Positions 24,154 through 34,061 of a DNA stretch of 64,000 nt are shown here, one piece after another. Each line of letters begins with the position of its first letter. The stretch's first letter is position 1. Position numbers and translations under genes: made by a program. A model generated the notes under the pieces. The model had not been told where the DNA came from and did not search any database. It saw only the letters and a list, made by a program, of their open reading frames with translations. The stretch is from JAQCEJ01 sp040881995 (lineage in GTDB: Bacteria; Planctomycetota; Planctomycetia; Planctomycetales; Planctomycetaceae): the NCBI GenBank assembly GCA_040881995.1, contig JBBECD010000105.1, forward strand, positions 1 to 64,000. Direction: 5' to 3'.

Positions 24154-27108
24154 ATGGGTGCGAACCACGACCAGCCAATGTTGTCGTCTGGTCTGCGCAC
24201 ATTGACGCGCGGCGTTGCCCGGTATCCCCGCATCACGCTCGCGTGCCTGTTCCTCAGCGTCTGTGCCGCGGCCGCCTTTACCGTCACGAATCTCGAATTC
24301 AAGACGAAGCGCTCCGACCTGATCGATCCCCGCGCGAAATTTCATCAGCGGTGGTTGAACTACTCTCGCCAATTCGGCGACACCTCCGACTTAATCATCG
24401 TCGTCGAAGCCGACGATTCCGCCGACATCCGCGAAGTGATCGACGAACTCGGTCGCCGGATGGAAAATAACAAGGATCTGTTTCAGAACGTCTGGTATCG
24501 TCTGAACACCGAGTCGGTGATGCACAAGGGATTGCAGTTTCTCACCCCGGAGCAGCTCAACGACGTCCATAAACAACTGACGATTTATCACCGCGTCATT
24601 CAGGGCGAATGGGAACTCGTCCGCCTGCCGCGGTTGATTCCGCTGCTCACGTGGCAACTGGAACAACGCCAATCCCCCGCCGCGTTGCAACAATCGACGC
24701 ATTGGGACCACGTTCAGTTGCTGGGTCACAGTCTCGAGACGTTCCGCAAAGATCGCGAGAATTTCATCCCTCCCTGGCCGATGGTCCGATCGATTCCCAA
24801 GGAGACGTTCGACCTCTCGCTGAAGTCGGATTATCTCATGAACGAGCAGCAGACGATGGGTTACATGAAAGCGACCCCCGTCGTCGCCGAGGCGAGTTTC
24901 AACGGAGCCGAACAGGCGATCGACCGGTTGCGGACGTGGATGGACGAACTCTCCGAGACGTTCCCACAAGCGACCATCGGTCTGACCGGCATCCCGGTCC
25001 TCGAATCGGATGAAATGCGGCGCTCGCAGTTCGACTCGATGATCACGACCGCGATCTCCGCCGTCGGCGTGCTCACGCTGTTGATCGTCGGTTTCCGCGG
25101 GAAAAAACATCCGCTGATTTTGATGGTCACGCTCGGCGTCTCGCTCGCCTGGACGTTCGCGTTCGCCACGCTGGCCGTCGGACATCTGAATATTCTGACG
25201 ATCTCGTTCACCGCGATTCTCGTGGGACTCGGCATCGATTTCAGCATTCACTTTCTCTCGCGCTATCTGCAACTGCGGCATGAAGGAGAAGCGCTTCGCC
25301 CGGCGATCGTGGAGACCTCGGGGAACGTCGGTTTGGGCATCGTCACTTCGGCGCTCACGACCGGTCTCGCCTTTTTCTGTGCGACGCTGACGCCGTTTCT
25401 GGGAGTCGCGGAACTGGGGATCATCGCCGGCGGGGGAATCATCCTCTGCGTGATCGCGACGTTCCTGACGATGCCGGCGCTGTTGGCATGGAGCGATCGC
25501 AACACGGAAGAGTTGATCCTGCCGGCTCCGTTGCCCTGGACGATGCTCCGCAAAGCGACCTGCTCCTATCCGCGAATGACGCTGTTCGCCTCGTGCTGCA
25601 TCGTAGGGGCGGTCGGTTCGCAGGCGGTTCGATACCACGAGGGCGAGTTGTCGTCGCGCGTGCTCTACGACTACAACCTCTTGAATCTGCAGGCGAAGGA
25701 CGTCGATTCGGTCAAGGTGCTCGAACGGATGTCCGAACAGGCGATGTTCAAAGTCTTATTCGCCGTCTCTCTCGCCGATTCCGCCGCCGAAGCCCGCGAG
25801 ATGGCTCGGCGTTTTCAGGCGTTGCCGACTGTCGATCACGTCGAAACGCTGGCGACCCGGCTTCCGCCGGCTCCGCTCAGCACGACGCGGCCGTACATTC
25901 AACAGATCGCCGACGAGCTGGTCCGCTTGCCGGCGGCTCCGCCGGCCTTTCCTCCCCCCGATCCCGCACAATTCGGACTTTCGGCCGAGAAACTCTGGAA
26001 AGCGCTGCGGAAAATCCGCACCGAAGAAGGAAGCGAAGTCACCGCGATTTACGACCAGTTTCTCGATCACTTCGAGCAGATGTCGCTCAACGAACAGGTG
26101 CAGTTCCTCGCCGAGTACGAAACCCGCATGATCGGCTCGTTGTGGCGGCAACTGCAAATGCTGCGTTCGGGAACCGACTCGCGGCCTCTGTCGCTGGACG
26201 ATTATCCGCGGGAAATCCGCAATCGATTTCTATCGAAGGAGGGAAAATGGCTGGTGCAGATTTACCCGAAAGGGAAAATCTGGGACTTCGAGCCGCTGCA
26301 GAAGTTCGTGACCGACGTCCGCAGCGTCGATCCCGAAGTCACCGGCACGCCGCTGCAGAACTACGAAGCGGGTCAGCAGATTCGCGACAGTTACGAAAAC
26401 GCGGCGTACTTCGCGCTCATTGTCATCTTTATGGTGCTGTTGTGGGATTCGATGGACCCGATGCATAGCTGGGGGGCGATGATTCCGCCCGCGCTCGTGC
26501 TGGCGCTGACGGTGATGATACTCAATCAGCGGGGGGTGACGCTGCCGACGTGGATGATCGGCGGAGCGTACGTCGGCATGGTCGCCGCAATTTCGCTGAT
26601 CTGGGATTGGCGGAGCGTCCGCGACACTCTGCTGATCATGCTCCCCCCGGTCGCCGGCGGCGTGATGATGTTCGGCTTGCTCGGCCTCATGAATGTGAAC
26701 CTTAACGCTGCCAATTTAATCGTTTTGCCTTTGATTCTGGGCATCGGAGTCGACAACGGCGTGCACGTGGTGCACGAATTCCGCCGGCAGTTGCCGAACC
26801 GGTTCATGCTCTCGCCGAGCACGACGAATGCGATCCTGCTGACGTCGACGACGACGATCATCGGTTTCGGCAGCATGATGCTGGCGGCGCATCAGGGGTT
26901 ATTCAGCTTGGGACTGGTCCTGACCGTCGGCGTGGCGTGCAGTCTGTTCGTGTCGCTGTTCCCGCTGCCGGCGATTCTGAGTCTGGCCTCGCAACCTCGC
27001 AAAGCCGCCGCTGAAGACGTATCCGCCGAAGACGACGCGCGTGCCGAGACGAAAAAGCCACGTGAGGAAGGCGATGCGGCGAACAAACGCGCCCGCCGCG
27101 CGGCGTGA
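24154..27108 (+). CDS. MMPL/RND-family membrane exporter
   Basis: The 984-residue reading begins at the ATG at 24154, preceded by AAGGA; a GTG 21 bases earlier is the alternative. The protein has the duplicated RND/MMPL plan: one helix near residue 28, a periplasmic loop to about 290, then a block of about five helices (VGLGIDFSIHFLSRYLQLR carrying a conserved aspartate). A second periplasmic loop follows, with a coiled or helical stretch, and then a second helix block (LPLILGIGVDNGVHVVHEFRRQ). The paired GIDFSIHF and GVDNGVHV motifs are hallmarks of proton-driven lipid exporters such as MmpL and HpnN. The cargo is probably a lipid or hopanoid, but no hopanoid genes lie nearby. It acts in the inner membrane. 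Confidence 0.85.
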   Translation: MGANHDQPMLSSGLRTLTRGVARYPRITLACLFLSVCAAAAFTVTNLEFKTKRSDLIDPRAKFHQRWLNYSRQFGDTSDLIIVVEADDSADIREVIDELGRRMENNKDLFQNVWYRLNTESVMHKGLQFLTPEQLNDVHKQLTIYHRVIQGEWELVRLPRLIPLLTWQLEQRQSPAALQQSTHWDHVQLLGHSLETFRKDRENFIPPWPMVRSIPKETFDLSLKSDYLMNEQQTMGYMKATPVVAEASFNGAEQAIDRLRTWMDELSETFPQATIGLTGIPVLESDEMRRSQFDSMITTAISAVGVLTLLIVGFRGKKHPLILMVTLGVSLAWTFAFATLAVGHLNILTISFTAILVGLGIDFSIHFLSRYLQLRHEGEALRPAIVETSGNVGLGIVTSALTTGLAFFCATLTPFLGVAELGIIAGGGIILCVIATFLTMPALLAWSDRNTEELILPAPLPWTMLRKATCSYPRMTLFASCCIVGAVGSQAVRYHEGELSSRVLYDYNLLNLQAKDVDSVKVLERMSEQAMFKVLFAVSLADSAAEAREMARRFQALPTVDHVETLATRLPPAPLSTTRPYIQQIADELVRLPAAPPAFPPPDPAQFGLSAEKLWKALRKIRTEEGSEVTAIYDQFLDHFEQMSLNEQVQFLAEYETRMIGSLWRQLQMLRSGTDSRPLSLDDYPREIRNRFLSKEGKWLVQIYPKGKIWDFEPLQKFVTDVRSVDPEVTGTPLQNYEAGQQIRDSYENAAYFALIVIFMVLLWDSMDPMHSWGAMIPPALVLALTVMILNQRGVTLPTWMIGGAYVGMVAAISLIWDWRSVRDTLLIMLPPVAGGVMMFGLLGLMNVNLNAANLIVLPLILGIGVDNGVHVVHEFRRQLPNRFMLSPSTTNAILLTSTTTIIGFGSMMLAAHQGLFSLGLVLTVGVACSLFVSLFPLPAILSLASQPRKAAAEDVSAEDDARAETKKPREEGDAANKRARRAA

Positions 27109-27188
27109 ATCCGATTGCGTCCCGCTGGCATCGGCGTTAGGATGAACTCCAGTACGTTTACCTGTCCGGAACTGCGGGAGATCTTCTC

Positions 27189-27902
27189 ATGGCAACCGCT
27201 CTCGATACGGCTACCTCCGAACCTGTTTCGATCGACACATCCTCCCAGCCGCATCGCCGAAAAGTGTGGTGGTTCACAATACTCAGCGTTGCGCTGGTCG
27301 CGCTTTGTTGCGGTATCAGTCTCGGTCAGTACTCGACAAAACGTTCGCAAAACTGGTTGATACCATTTTGGAATGTGCAGTTAACGGCTCCTGTGGTCTG
27401 TGAGATTGTGTTCCGTCCCGAAATCAAATATCCGGAAGGGACCAATCAGGTGGCCGTCTTTTCCGGACCCGCGGAGTTCATCTTCACCAACTACTCCGAC
27501 AAGCCTGTGAAAATGGCGTTTCCGCCGATTCGTAGTTTCAATTTCAGCGCAACGAGCTTCAGCCACGACGCCACTCTTCCTGAATTTGCTCAGGAACAAA
27601 AAACGTATGAACTCGCCGCGGGCGACTCGATTCGGTTTGAAGCCGACCACGGGGCGACCGTGATCGGCAATGATCCACAGTCTTACCTCAAAGGTGGCCC
27701 GGGCTACATCGGCTTTGTCTTTTCGCGCCCGGCAGACGCCGCAGCCGACGACAACTATCTGGTCGGCACGATTCTTCCGTGGTGCTCGACATATGCCCAA
27801 GACGGATCGACCGACGACGAAGCCATGAAGCGTGCCGCAGATTTCAACTTCGCAACAACAAAGTATTCAACAGTATTCAAAAAAGAGCGGGATGGCCGTT
27901 AA
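27189..27902 (+). CDS. Membrane-anchored hypothetical protein
   Basis: The 237-residue protein is not recognised. After a hydrophilic N-terminus, one membrane helix lies at about residues 28-46 (FTILSVALVALCCGISLGQ). The remainder should face the periplasm and looks beta-rich. It has GPAEFIFTNYSDKPVKMAFPP near 100, which resembles an immunoglobulin-like or cupredoxin-type strand pattern but lacks clear metal ligands. GGGAG precedes the ATG. It follows the exporter gene by 80 bases on the same strand and may be cotranscribed with it. Confidence 0.6.
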   Translation: MATALDTATSEPVSIDTSSQPHRRKVWWFTILSVALVALCCGISLGQYSTKRSQNWLIPFWNVQLTAPVVCEIVFRPEIKYPEGTNQVAVFSGPAEFIFTNYSDKPVKMAFPPIRSFNFSATSFSHDATLPEFAQEQKTYELAAGDSIRFEADHGATVIGNDPQSYLKGGPGYIGFVFSRPADAAADDNYLVGTILPWCSTYAQDGSTDDEAMKRAADFNFATTKYSTVFKKERDGR

Positions 27903-27930
27903 GGATCTTGTGATTTGGCAGTCGAACTCA

Positions 27931-29412
27931 TCACCCCGGCAGGAGTCCCGCAATCGGGTCCGCCTGATACACCGGGTACGGCCGGCCCGTGACGTCGTGC
28001 CAATGCGCCTCGCGGTGAATCCCCAGCGCATGATAAATCGTCGCCGCGAACGATTCTGGGGTTTCCAGATCGGACGTGGGATAGGCTCCCTGGGCGTCGG
28101 ATGCGCCGATGATCGTTCCCCCCGGAACGCCGCCGCCGGCGAACAGCACCGATTGACAGGGGCCCCAGTGGTCGCGGCCCGGATACTTGTAAATGTTCTG
28201 AGCAATGTGCGTGATCCGCGGCGTGCGGCCGAATTCGCCCGCCATTACAATCAGCGTGCTGTCGAGCAGTCCGCGGTCGTGCAAGTCGTCGAGCAGGGCG
28301 CTCACCGCGCGATCGGTCGGCGGGAACAGGAAATTCTTGAGACAGACCGTATTATTGCCGTGCAAGTCCCAACTCCCAAAGTTGCCGAGATTCACCTGCA
28401 CCATGTTGACGCCGGCTTCGACGAGTCGGCGGGCCATCAACAGCGACCAGCCGAAGGAATTGTCGCCGTAGCGTTCGAGGACTTCCGGCGGAGCCTTGCG
28501 GACTTCGAACGCATCGCGGATTTTGGGGTCGGTAATCAGTGAAACGGCGAGTTCGCGGTAACGATCGTATCCCGCGGTGCTGGCGACTTTGTCGAGATCG
28601 CGCCGCTGCTCTTCGATGTGCGAGAGCAGATTCTGCCGCTGACCGAACCGCGAGGAGAGCATGCCGTCGGGAAGCGACAGGAAGGGAACTTCAAACCGAT
28701 AATCGTCGCGTTCCGATCTTTGGCCCTTATGCAGGTCGAACAGATAACCGGGAAACGCACCCGAATTCGAATGATACGCGTGCGGCTTGTCGGTCGTTTC
28801 GATCAGCCACGGCTCGTGTTTTTCCCCGAGCAGGCCGGCGAACTGTCCGGGGTAGACCCCCGCATTCGAATGATAGATCTTTTCGGGAAGAATCACGCCC
28901 GTCGGCAGAATGCTCCGTGGAGCCGTGGTCGCGCCGGCGACGGCGGCGATCGCCGGCCAATCGACCGATTGCGGCTTGCTCGCGCGAAACGTCGGCGGAA
29001 TGACCGAACGTCCCGTCAGCATGATGTACGTTCCCTGATCGTGACCGTTGTTGCCATGCGACAGCGAACGGAGCAGCGACCAGTGTTGGCTCCGCTGGGC
29101 CAGCATCGGCAGCCCTTCGGTGATGTCGATCCCCGGCGTGTTGGTCGCGATCGGACTGAACTCGCCGCGGATTTCCGCCGGGGCTTCGGGCTTCATGTCG
29201 AAGGTATCGTGCTGCGACGGCCCGCCGGTGAGAAAGAGGTAAATCACCGATTTCGGCGGCTTGACGGGCGCTGTGGTCTCCGCTTTCGCCGTGGAAGCCC
29301 GCAACGCGAACAGATCGGCCATCGACATCCCCAGCAAGCCGATGGCCCCGGCCTGTAACATATCGCGGCGCAGGATCGGATGCGGCGGCGTTTTCGCGTT
29401 CATGTCTGCCAT
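27931..29412 (-). CDS. DUF1501 protein with twin-arginine-like leader
   Basis: The 493-residue protein belongs to the DUF1501 family, related to the sulfatase/alkaline-phosphatase fold and greatly expanded in planctomycetes. The leader LRRDMLQAGAIGLLGMSMADLFAL resembles a twin-arginine signal. SVIYLFLTGGPSQHDTFDMKP near residue 57 and the closing VMAGEFGRTPRI...GRDHWGPCQSVLFAGGGVPGG region are characteristic. Most planctomycete DUF1501 genes follow a DUF1549/DUF1553 cytochrome-type gene; here that partner is absent. The protein is probably exported and acts in the periplasm; its chemistry is unproven. The ATG at 29403 is an equally possible start. Confidence 0.9.
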   Translation of the reverse strand: MADMNAKTPPHPILRRDMLQAGAIGLLGMSMADLFALRASTAKAETTAPVKPPKSVIYLFLTGGPSQHDTFDMKPEAPAEIRGEFSPIATNTPGIDITEGLPMLAQRSQHWSLLRSLSHGNNGHDQGTYIMLTGRSVIPPTFRASKPQSVDWPAIAAVAGATTAPRSILPTGVILPEKIYHSNAGVYPGQFAGLLGEKHEPWLIETTDKPHAYHSNSGAFPGYLFDLHKGQRSERDDYRFEVPFLSLPDGMLSSRFGQRQNLLSHIEEQRRDLDKVASTAGYDRYRELAVSLITDPKIRDAFEVRKAPPEVLERYGDNSFGWSLLMARRLVEAGVNMVQVNLGNFGSWDLHGNNTVCLKNFLFPPTDRAVSALLDDLHDRGLLDSTLIVMAGEFGRTPRITHIAQNIYKYPGRDHWGPCQSVLFAGGGVPGGTIIGASDAQGAYPTSDLETPESFAATIYHALGIHREAHWHDVTGRPYPVYQADPIAGLLPG

Positions 29413-29508
29413 GGGGATGACTCCAATTTCACGACCGGAGTACGATCATTAGCTGCTGATATCATACTTTATTCTTCAACCGCCTTGCAGCATCAAATCA
29501 ACAAAATT

Positions 29509-30618
29509 TTATGCGGCGATCCAACCTCCGCCCAAAACCATCTCGCCATCGTAGAGCACAATGGCCTGGCCGGGAGTGACGCCCGATTGCGGTTCGTCGA
29601 ACACGACGTGCAGTTCGTCATCGCCGATAATCGTCGCCTCGGCAGCGGCGGCCGTGTGACGGTATCGGATTTGTGCGTGACAACGAAATCTCTCGGGCAA
29701 TCCGTCGACGAGCCAGTTCAAACGATTCGCCGTGAGCGCGGAGCAATCGAGATCTTCCTTCTCGCCGATCACGACCCGGCGTGTTTCGGGTTCGATGGCG
29801 ACGACATAGCGTGGCGCGCCGAATGTGATCCCCAGTCGCTTGCGCTGACCGATCGTGTAATGATGATACCCCGGATGCTGCCCCAGCACATTGCCGGCGG
29901 TGTCGACCAGTTCGCCCGCATTATCAGGCGTGCCGCGATACCGTTCGAGGAACCTGGCGTAATCCTGATCGGGGATGAAGCAAATCTCCTGACTGTCGCG
30001 TTTCTCGGCGACGCGGAGTCCCGCCTGCCGGGCGTATTCGCGAATCTCGGGCTTCGTGTATGTCCCGACGGGGAGCAGAATCCGCGAGAGAATGTCGGGA
30101 TCGATGCCGAACAGCACATACGATTGATCCTTCGCGGGGTCCGGCCCGCGCATCAGCCGCGGTCGCCCGTCATCGGTCGCGCTATCGACAATTCGCGCAT
30201 AATGTCCCGTCGCGATTTTCTCGGCGCCGACTTGGCGGGCGAAGTCCCACAGCTTGCCGAACTTCAGCCAGTTATTGCACATCACGCAGGGGTTGGGCGT
30301 GCGGCCGGCGAGATACTCGTCGACGAAATAATCCTTGATCCGCCCGAAGGCCTCCTTGAAATTGAGGGCGTGAAATGGAATATCCAATTGGTCGGCGACC
30401 CGCCGGGCATCGGCGGCATCGGACGAACTGCAACATCCCTGCTTATGCGATGCGGCGGAGATCACAGGGAGCGGGTTCGCCGAAGCCGACGCGCAGACTT
30501 CTTCCTCGACGGCCCCGGAGCGCATAAAGAGGCCGATCACCTCGTACCCCTGCTGCTGCAAAAGCACAGCCGCGGCCGAACTGTCGACCCCCCCGCTCAT
30601 AGCTAAGACGACGCGCAT
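29509..30618 (-). CDS. mnmA: tRNA-specific 2-thiouridylase
   Basis: The 369-residue enzyme puts sulfur on uridine-34 of tRNA-Lys, -Glu and -Gln. MRVVLAMSGGVDSSAAA is the PP-loop at residues 8-14 that activates the base with ATP. TPNPCVMCNNWLKFG near 109 carries the nucleophilic cysteine, and EICFIPDQDYARFL near 213 carries the second, persulfide-accepting cysteine. The HPGYHHYTIGQRKRLGI segment is the family's tRNA-binding signature. A loop at about 38-65 containing CCSSSDAADARRVAD is as in other MnmA proteins. Confidence 0.95.
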   Translation of the reverse strand: MRVVLAMSGGVDSSAAAVLLQQQGYEVIGLFMRSGAVEEEVCASASANPLPVISAASHKQGCCSSSDAADARRVADQLDIPFHALNFKEAFGRIKDYFVDEYLAGRTPNPCVMCNNWLKFGKLWDFARQVGAEKIATGHYARIVDSATDDGRPRLMRGPDPAKDQSYVLFGIDPDILSRILLPVGTYTKPEIREYARQAGLRVAEKRDSQEICFIPDQDYARFLERYRGTPDNAGELVDTAGNVLGQHPGYHHYTIGQRKRLGITFGAPRYVVAIEPETRRVVIGEKEDLDCSALTANRLNWLVDGLPERFRCHAQIRYRHTAAAAEATIIGDDELHVVFDEPQSGVTPGQAIVLYDGEMVLGGGWIAA

Positions 30619-30647
30619 CGAATACTTTCAAACTCGAAACAAGTAAA

Positions 30648-30748
30648 AAGTCCAGGGTCCAGAGTCCAGAGTCCAGGGCCAGAGGGGACACGGAGATTGG
30701 GAGAAACGGTTTCTTTCTGGCTCTCGACCCTGGACTCTGGACCCTCAA
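30648..30748. repeat. TCCAGGGTCCAGAG inverted repeat
   Basis: Tandem TCCAGAGTCCAG words at about 30650-30685 are mirrored by TCGACCCTGGACTCTGGACC at about 30723-30743, giving a long imperfect hairpin. Single arms of the same family recur at 15497, 18147, 41752 and 50505. It lies between mnmA and the small gene at 30760 on the same strand. Confidence 0.85.
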
Positions 30749-30759
30749 TCTTTCCGACA

Positions 30760-31011
30760 CTATACTTCCTCGCCGGGATCGCCCGATGGTGCCGGGTCTT
30801 CGGGAAAATCGTCCCAGGCTTTCCAGTTCCGCCAGTAATCGGGAACCTCTTCGCCATGAACGGCTTCGACGTGCAGATAAATCTGAATGAGCGTCATGCC
30901 GTCGTAATGATCGATCGGCTTTCCGGTCCGCTCGCTCAAGGCTTCCATCGCCCGCAACAGCGCAGGGGCGGCTTGTTTGCGGATGAATGTATGTTCGCCG
31001 GCTGATCCCAT
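30760..31011 (-). CDS. Small hypothetical protein
   Basis: The 83-residue protein starts at an ATG with GAAGGACC six to ten bases upstream. It is soluble, helical-looking and acidic at the end. The pattern QAAPALLRAMEALSERTGKPIDHYDGMTLIQIYLHVEA then WRNWKAWDDF is not recognised. Good ribosome-binding site and balanced composition suggest a real gene. It sits between two inverted repeats, so its transcript may be flanked by hairpins. Confidence 0.6.
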   Translation of the reverse strand: MGSAGEHTFIRKQAAPALLRAMEALSERTGKPIDHYDGMTLIQIYLHVEAVHGEEVPDYWRNWKAWDDFPEDPAPSGDPGEEV

Positions 31012-31051
31012 CGGTGGTCCTTCGCGATATCGGAGATTGGCTGTTGATTTC

Positions 31052-31120
31052 GTTGGAGTACAGCCTTCAGGCTGCTGTCTTTACGATTTTTAAGGCGCAG
31101 GCTAAAGCCTGTACTCCAAC
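31052..31120. repeat. GTTGGAGTAC inverted repeat
   Basis: Perfect 10-bp arms, GTTGGAGTAC at 31052-31061 and GTACTCCAAC at 31111-31120, enclose a second palindromic AGCCT-AGGCT pair. Fragments with CAGGCTAAAGCCTGTACTCC recur at 36610-36630 and CCTGTACTCCCAC near 45810. This is a dispersed repeat family of its own. Confidence 0.85.
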
Positions 31121-31174
31121 AATACCGCCATTATCGCGACGCGGGGACGACATTCAATGCCGAAGGGGGGCGAA

Positions 31175-33508
31175 TCAATCTTGCCGGGCGACATTGGCAG
31201 TCGGCAACAATTCAAGCTGCACCATCGCCTCGACGAGTTGCCGGACGACCGGGCCGGCGTCGCGGCCTCCCGAACCGCCGTTTTCGAGGACGACCACAAA
31301 TGCGTACCGCGGTTGTTCGGCCGGGACAAACCCGGCGAACCAGGCGTGATCGGGCTTCCCCCCGCCGACTTCCGCGGTTCCGGTCTTGCCGGCGATGTTG
31401 ACCTCTTGCATGCGAACCGTCTTATAACCCGTCCCGCGCGGATGACCGACCACGCGCGCGAGAGCCTCTTGCAACCGCTCCCACGTTGCCGGCGACGAGA
31501 CCGCGATTTTCTGCCGGGCGTGCTCGGGATACTTCCGCAGTGAGAAATCGAATTCCCCTCCCATTGGTCCGTACGAACTGACCACGTGCGGCGTGACGAG
31601 TTCGCCGCCGTTCCCGACCGCCGCCATCAGGCGCGCGACCTGTAGCGGCGTCGCCGTTAATCGCGATTGGCCGATCGCCAATCCCAGTGTGGCGGCAAGC
31701 GACTGTCGCTCTGACGCCGCCGAACTGGTTCCCGATGCAACAGGCCGCGGCAGCGTCCCCGATTTTTCGCCGGGGAGATCGACACCCGTCGGCCGGCCGA
31801 AACCCAGGCGGTCGGCCCATCCCGAGAGATGCGGCAATCCCATCACGCGGGCGGTGTCGAAGAAATAAACGTTGCACGATTGGGCGAATGCGTCCTGAAA
31901 ATTGAGATCACCGTGACCGACGCCGAAGTGACGATAGATGTAACAGCGATATCGGCTCGGGTCGAACAAGTATCCCTGACAAAATCTCTCTTCGTCCGGG
32001 TCGATCATGCCGCTTTCCAGCAGCGCGACCGAGCTGACCGTCTTGAACACCGAGCCGGGGGGAATCGCCATGTGGGTCATCCGCGGAAACAACGGCCGGC
32101 GTTGGTCGGTCATCACCGTTTTCCATCGGGCCGGATCGCTCCCTTGCATGACGTTGATATCGAAGCCCGGTGCCGAAACCCCGGCGATCACCGCTCCCGA
32201 ATGAATATCGAGCACCACCAGCGACGCGCCGCTCGGCGTCAGGGGCGGCTTTTCCGTTTCCGAAGTTTCTTCATCGGTTGGAGACTCCGCCGCACCAGGC
32301 TCGGTTGGCTTCGGCGTTAACACATCAGCCAGCATCTGCTCGGCTTTGCGCTGCAGGTCGGGGTGCAGCGTGAGGACGACGTCCTGCCCCATGCGCGGCT
32401 CGCGGACGACCTCGGTGCGAACGATTTCCCCTTGCCGGTTCTTCACGATGCGTCTCAGCCCGCGCAGTCCGCGCAAGTGACGATCGTACGATTTCTCGAC
32501 GCCCGTCTTGCCGATGCGGTCGCCTCGTTGATAATCGAGCGGATCGCCCTGCGGAAACTCCGTCCGGCGGGCTTTGAGTTCATCGTCCGAAATCGCCGCC
32601 CGCAAACCGACGACGTGCGGGGCGAACGAGCCGTGCGGATAAATGCGGCGGGTCGCCGTGCCGATGGACACGCCGGGATAAATTTCGGGGCGCGCTTCGA
32701 TGCGGGCCGCGACAGGGAGGTCGATGTCGGTCAGCAGCGTGTGATAATCGAGCTCTTCCTGCAGCACGAGCGGTTCTTCCTCGTGTTCGCGCGAGAGGGT
32801 TGTCATTTCCAATACGAGCAATTCCCAATAGACGCGGCCCTCTTCGAGATCCAGGGGAATTTCGCCGGCAAAGGAATTGCTCGCCGACGCCTGGATGTTT
32901 TCGCGGATGGTATTGCTGCGGATTTCAGCCAGCCGTTTTTCTTCGCGGCGGGCTTCGACATTTTTGCGAATCTTAGCCACTCGCTTTTGAATCTGCTTCC
33001 GTTCTTTCGTCAATTCGTCGGGCGCATGTCCGGTGACTTCGGCGAGCGATTGCCACATCCGCTCGCGTTCGCTCAACACCTGTCGTTCTTTCTCGCCGAC
33101 TTTTTCTTTGTCGCCCCGTTCGGACCGGGAAAGGCGTTCCAGCGCACGTTCGCGGAGCCAGCGCGGATGCGGCGGGTCTTCCAACCAGCGATAGTGCACG
33201 CGGACCATGTACAATTCTTCGTCGTACGCCAGAACTTGACCATCCGCCCCGAGAATGCGGCCCTCGTGACTAGGAATCGGCTCGAACGATTCCCGCGTCT
33301 GCGGCCGCGACAATGCCGCGAGAAAGCGATCGGTCTTGGCGATCTGAATCCAGCCGAGCCGCAACAGCACGGCCCCGAACGGCAAACAGAACATCAGCAG
33401 CAACCAGACCAGCCGGCGGCCGGGATGGTCGTCCACCTGCCACAACCGATCGCCGCGATCGCGGCGATCGACTTGACGATGAAATACATTGGTGAGTTGA
33501 TTGAACAT
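31175..33508 (-). CDS. mrdA: Penicillin-binding protein 2 (class B transpeptidase)
   Basis: The 777-residue protein cross-links peptidoglycan during lateral wall growth. One N-terminal membrane helix (RLVWLLLMFCLPFGAVLLRL) is followed by a PBP dimer domain and then the transpeptidase: SVFK (SxxK) near residue 485, SCN (SxN) near 544 and KTG near 706 in IAGKTGTAEVGGGKPDHAWFAGF. It is longer than typical PBP2 (about 630) because of a highly charged, probably coiled-coil stretch at about residues 120-240 and a TPEP-like linker before the catalytic domain. mreD ends 18 bases upstream, so mreB, mreC, mreD and mrdA form the classic elongasome order. Confidence 0.92.
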   Translation of the reverse strand: MFNQLTNVFHRQVDRRDRGDRLWQVDDHPGRRLVWLLLMFCLPFGAVLLRLGWIQIAKTDRFLAALSRPQTRESFEPIPSHEGRILGADGQVLAYDEELYMVRVHYRWLEDPPHPRWLRERALERLSRSERGDKEKVGEKERQVLSERERMWQSLAEVTGHAPDELTKERKQIQKRVAKIRKNVEARREEKRLAEIRSNTIRENIQASASNSFAGEIPLDLEEGRVYWELLVLEMTTLSREHEEEPLVLQEELDYHTLLTDIDLPVAARIEARPEIYPGVSIGTATRRIYPHGSFAPHVVGLRAAISDDELKARRTEFPQGDPLDYQRGDRIGKTGVEKSYDRHLRGLRGLRRIVKNRQGEIVRTEVVREPRMGQDVVLTLHPDLQRKAEQMLADVLTPKPTEPGAAESPTDEETSETEKPPLTPSGASLVVLDIHSGAVIAGVSAPGFDINVMQGSDPARWKTVMTDQRRPLFPRMTHMAIPPGSVFKTVSSVALLESGMIDPDEERFCQGYLFDPSRYRCYIYRHFGVGHGDLNFQDAFAQSCNVYFFDTARVMGLPHLSGWADRLGFGRPTGVDLPGEKSGTLPRPVASGTSSAASERQSLAATLGLAIGQSRLTATPLQVARLMAAVGNGGELVTPHVVSSYGPMGGEFDFSLRKYPEHARQKIAVSSPATWERLQEALARVVGHPRGTGYKTVRMQEVNIAGKTGTAEVGGGKPDHAWFAGFVPAEQPRYAFVVVLENGGSGGRDAGPVVRQLVEAMVQLELLPTANVARQD

Positions 33509-33526
33509 GCCGCAGTCCGTTGGATC

Positions 33527-34045
33527 TTATCGAGCCGCATAACCGACGTATGAGGTGCGCGGAGAAAGACGAATCACCCGCAACCAGCCGGCGCGGCAGA
33601 GTTCCAGTATGAAGGCCACCAGGGCCGTCGACGACGCCGGGGCGAAAAACGAGGGCAGTTCGTCGCGGCTCATCATCTGCGCTCCGGATAACAGCGTCCA
33701 CGACAGCAAAATCATCGAGGCCAACAGCACGGCGATTCCCGCGAGAAAAGCGACATAGAACGGCCGCGAACGCGAAAGATCGCTCGCGCTTGCCGATAAC
33801 CAGCCGGCGAGGATCACGCCGCAAATCAGTTGCAGCCCCAGCGGCCCCGCTGAAACGCAATCGGCACACAGGCCGATCACCGCTCCCCAGACCATCACGG
33901 CGGGACGTTCGACATGCCGCACCGCGGCGATGAGCACCAGCCAGACCCACGCCGGGTTGACGAACCAGTCAGCGAGATGCAGGATGCCGCCCATCTGCAA
34001 CGCGGCGGCCACATAGAGTAACGCCGCCAATAGATAATGTTTCAC
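33527..34045 (-). CDS. mreD: Rod-shape-determining protein MreD
   Basis: I place the start of this 172-residue membrane protein at the GTG at 34045 (MKHYLLAALLYVAAALQMG), directly preceded by GGAGGAGAGC. A longer frame reaching 34186 reads through a dispersed repeat and gives the artefactual SAWERKSSKLRF-type sequence. Five or so hydrophobic helices match MreD, which links MreC and PBP2 to the MreB scaffold in the inner membrane. It is unusual in being separated from mreC by 147 bases of repeat rather than abutting it. Confidence 0.8.
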   Translation of the reverse strand: MKHYLLAALLYVAAALQMGGILHLADWFVNPAWVWLVLIAAVRHVERPAVMVWGAVIGLCADCVSAGPLGLQLICGVILAGWLSASASDLSRSRPFYVAFLAGIAVLLASMILLSWTLLSGAQMMSRDELPSFFAPASSTALVAFILELCRAGWLRVIRLSPRTSYVGYAAR

Positions 34046-34061
34046 GCTCTCCTCCGTGAGT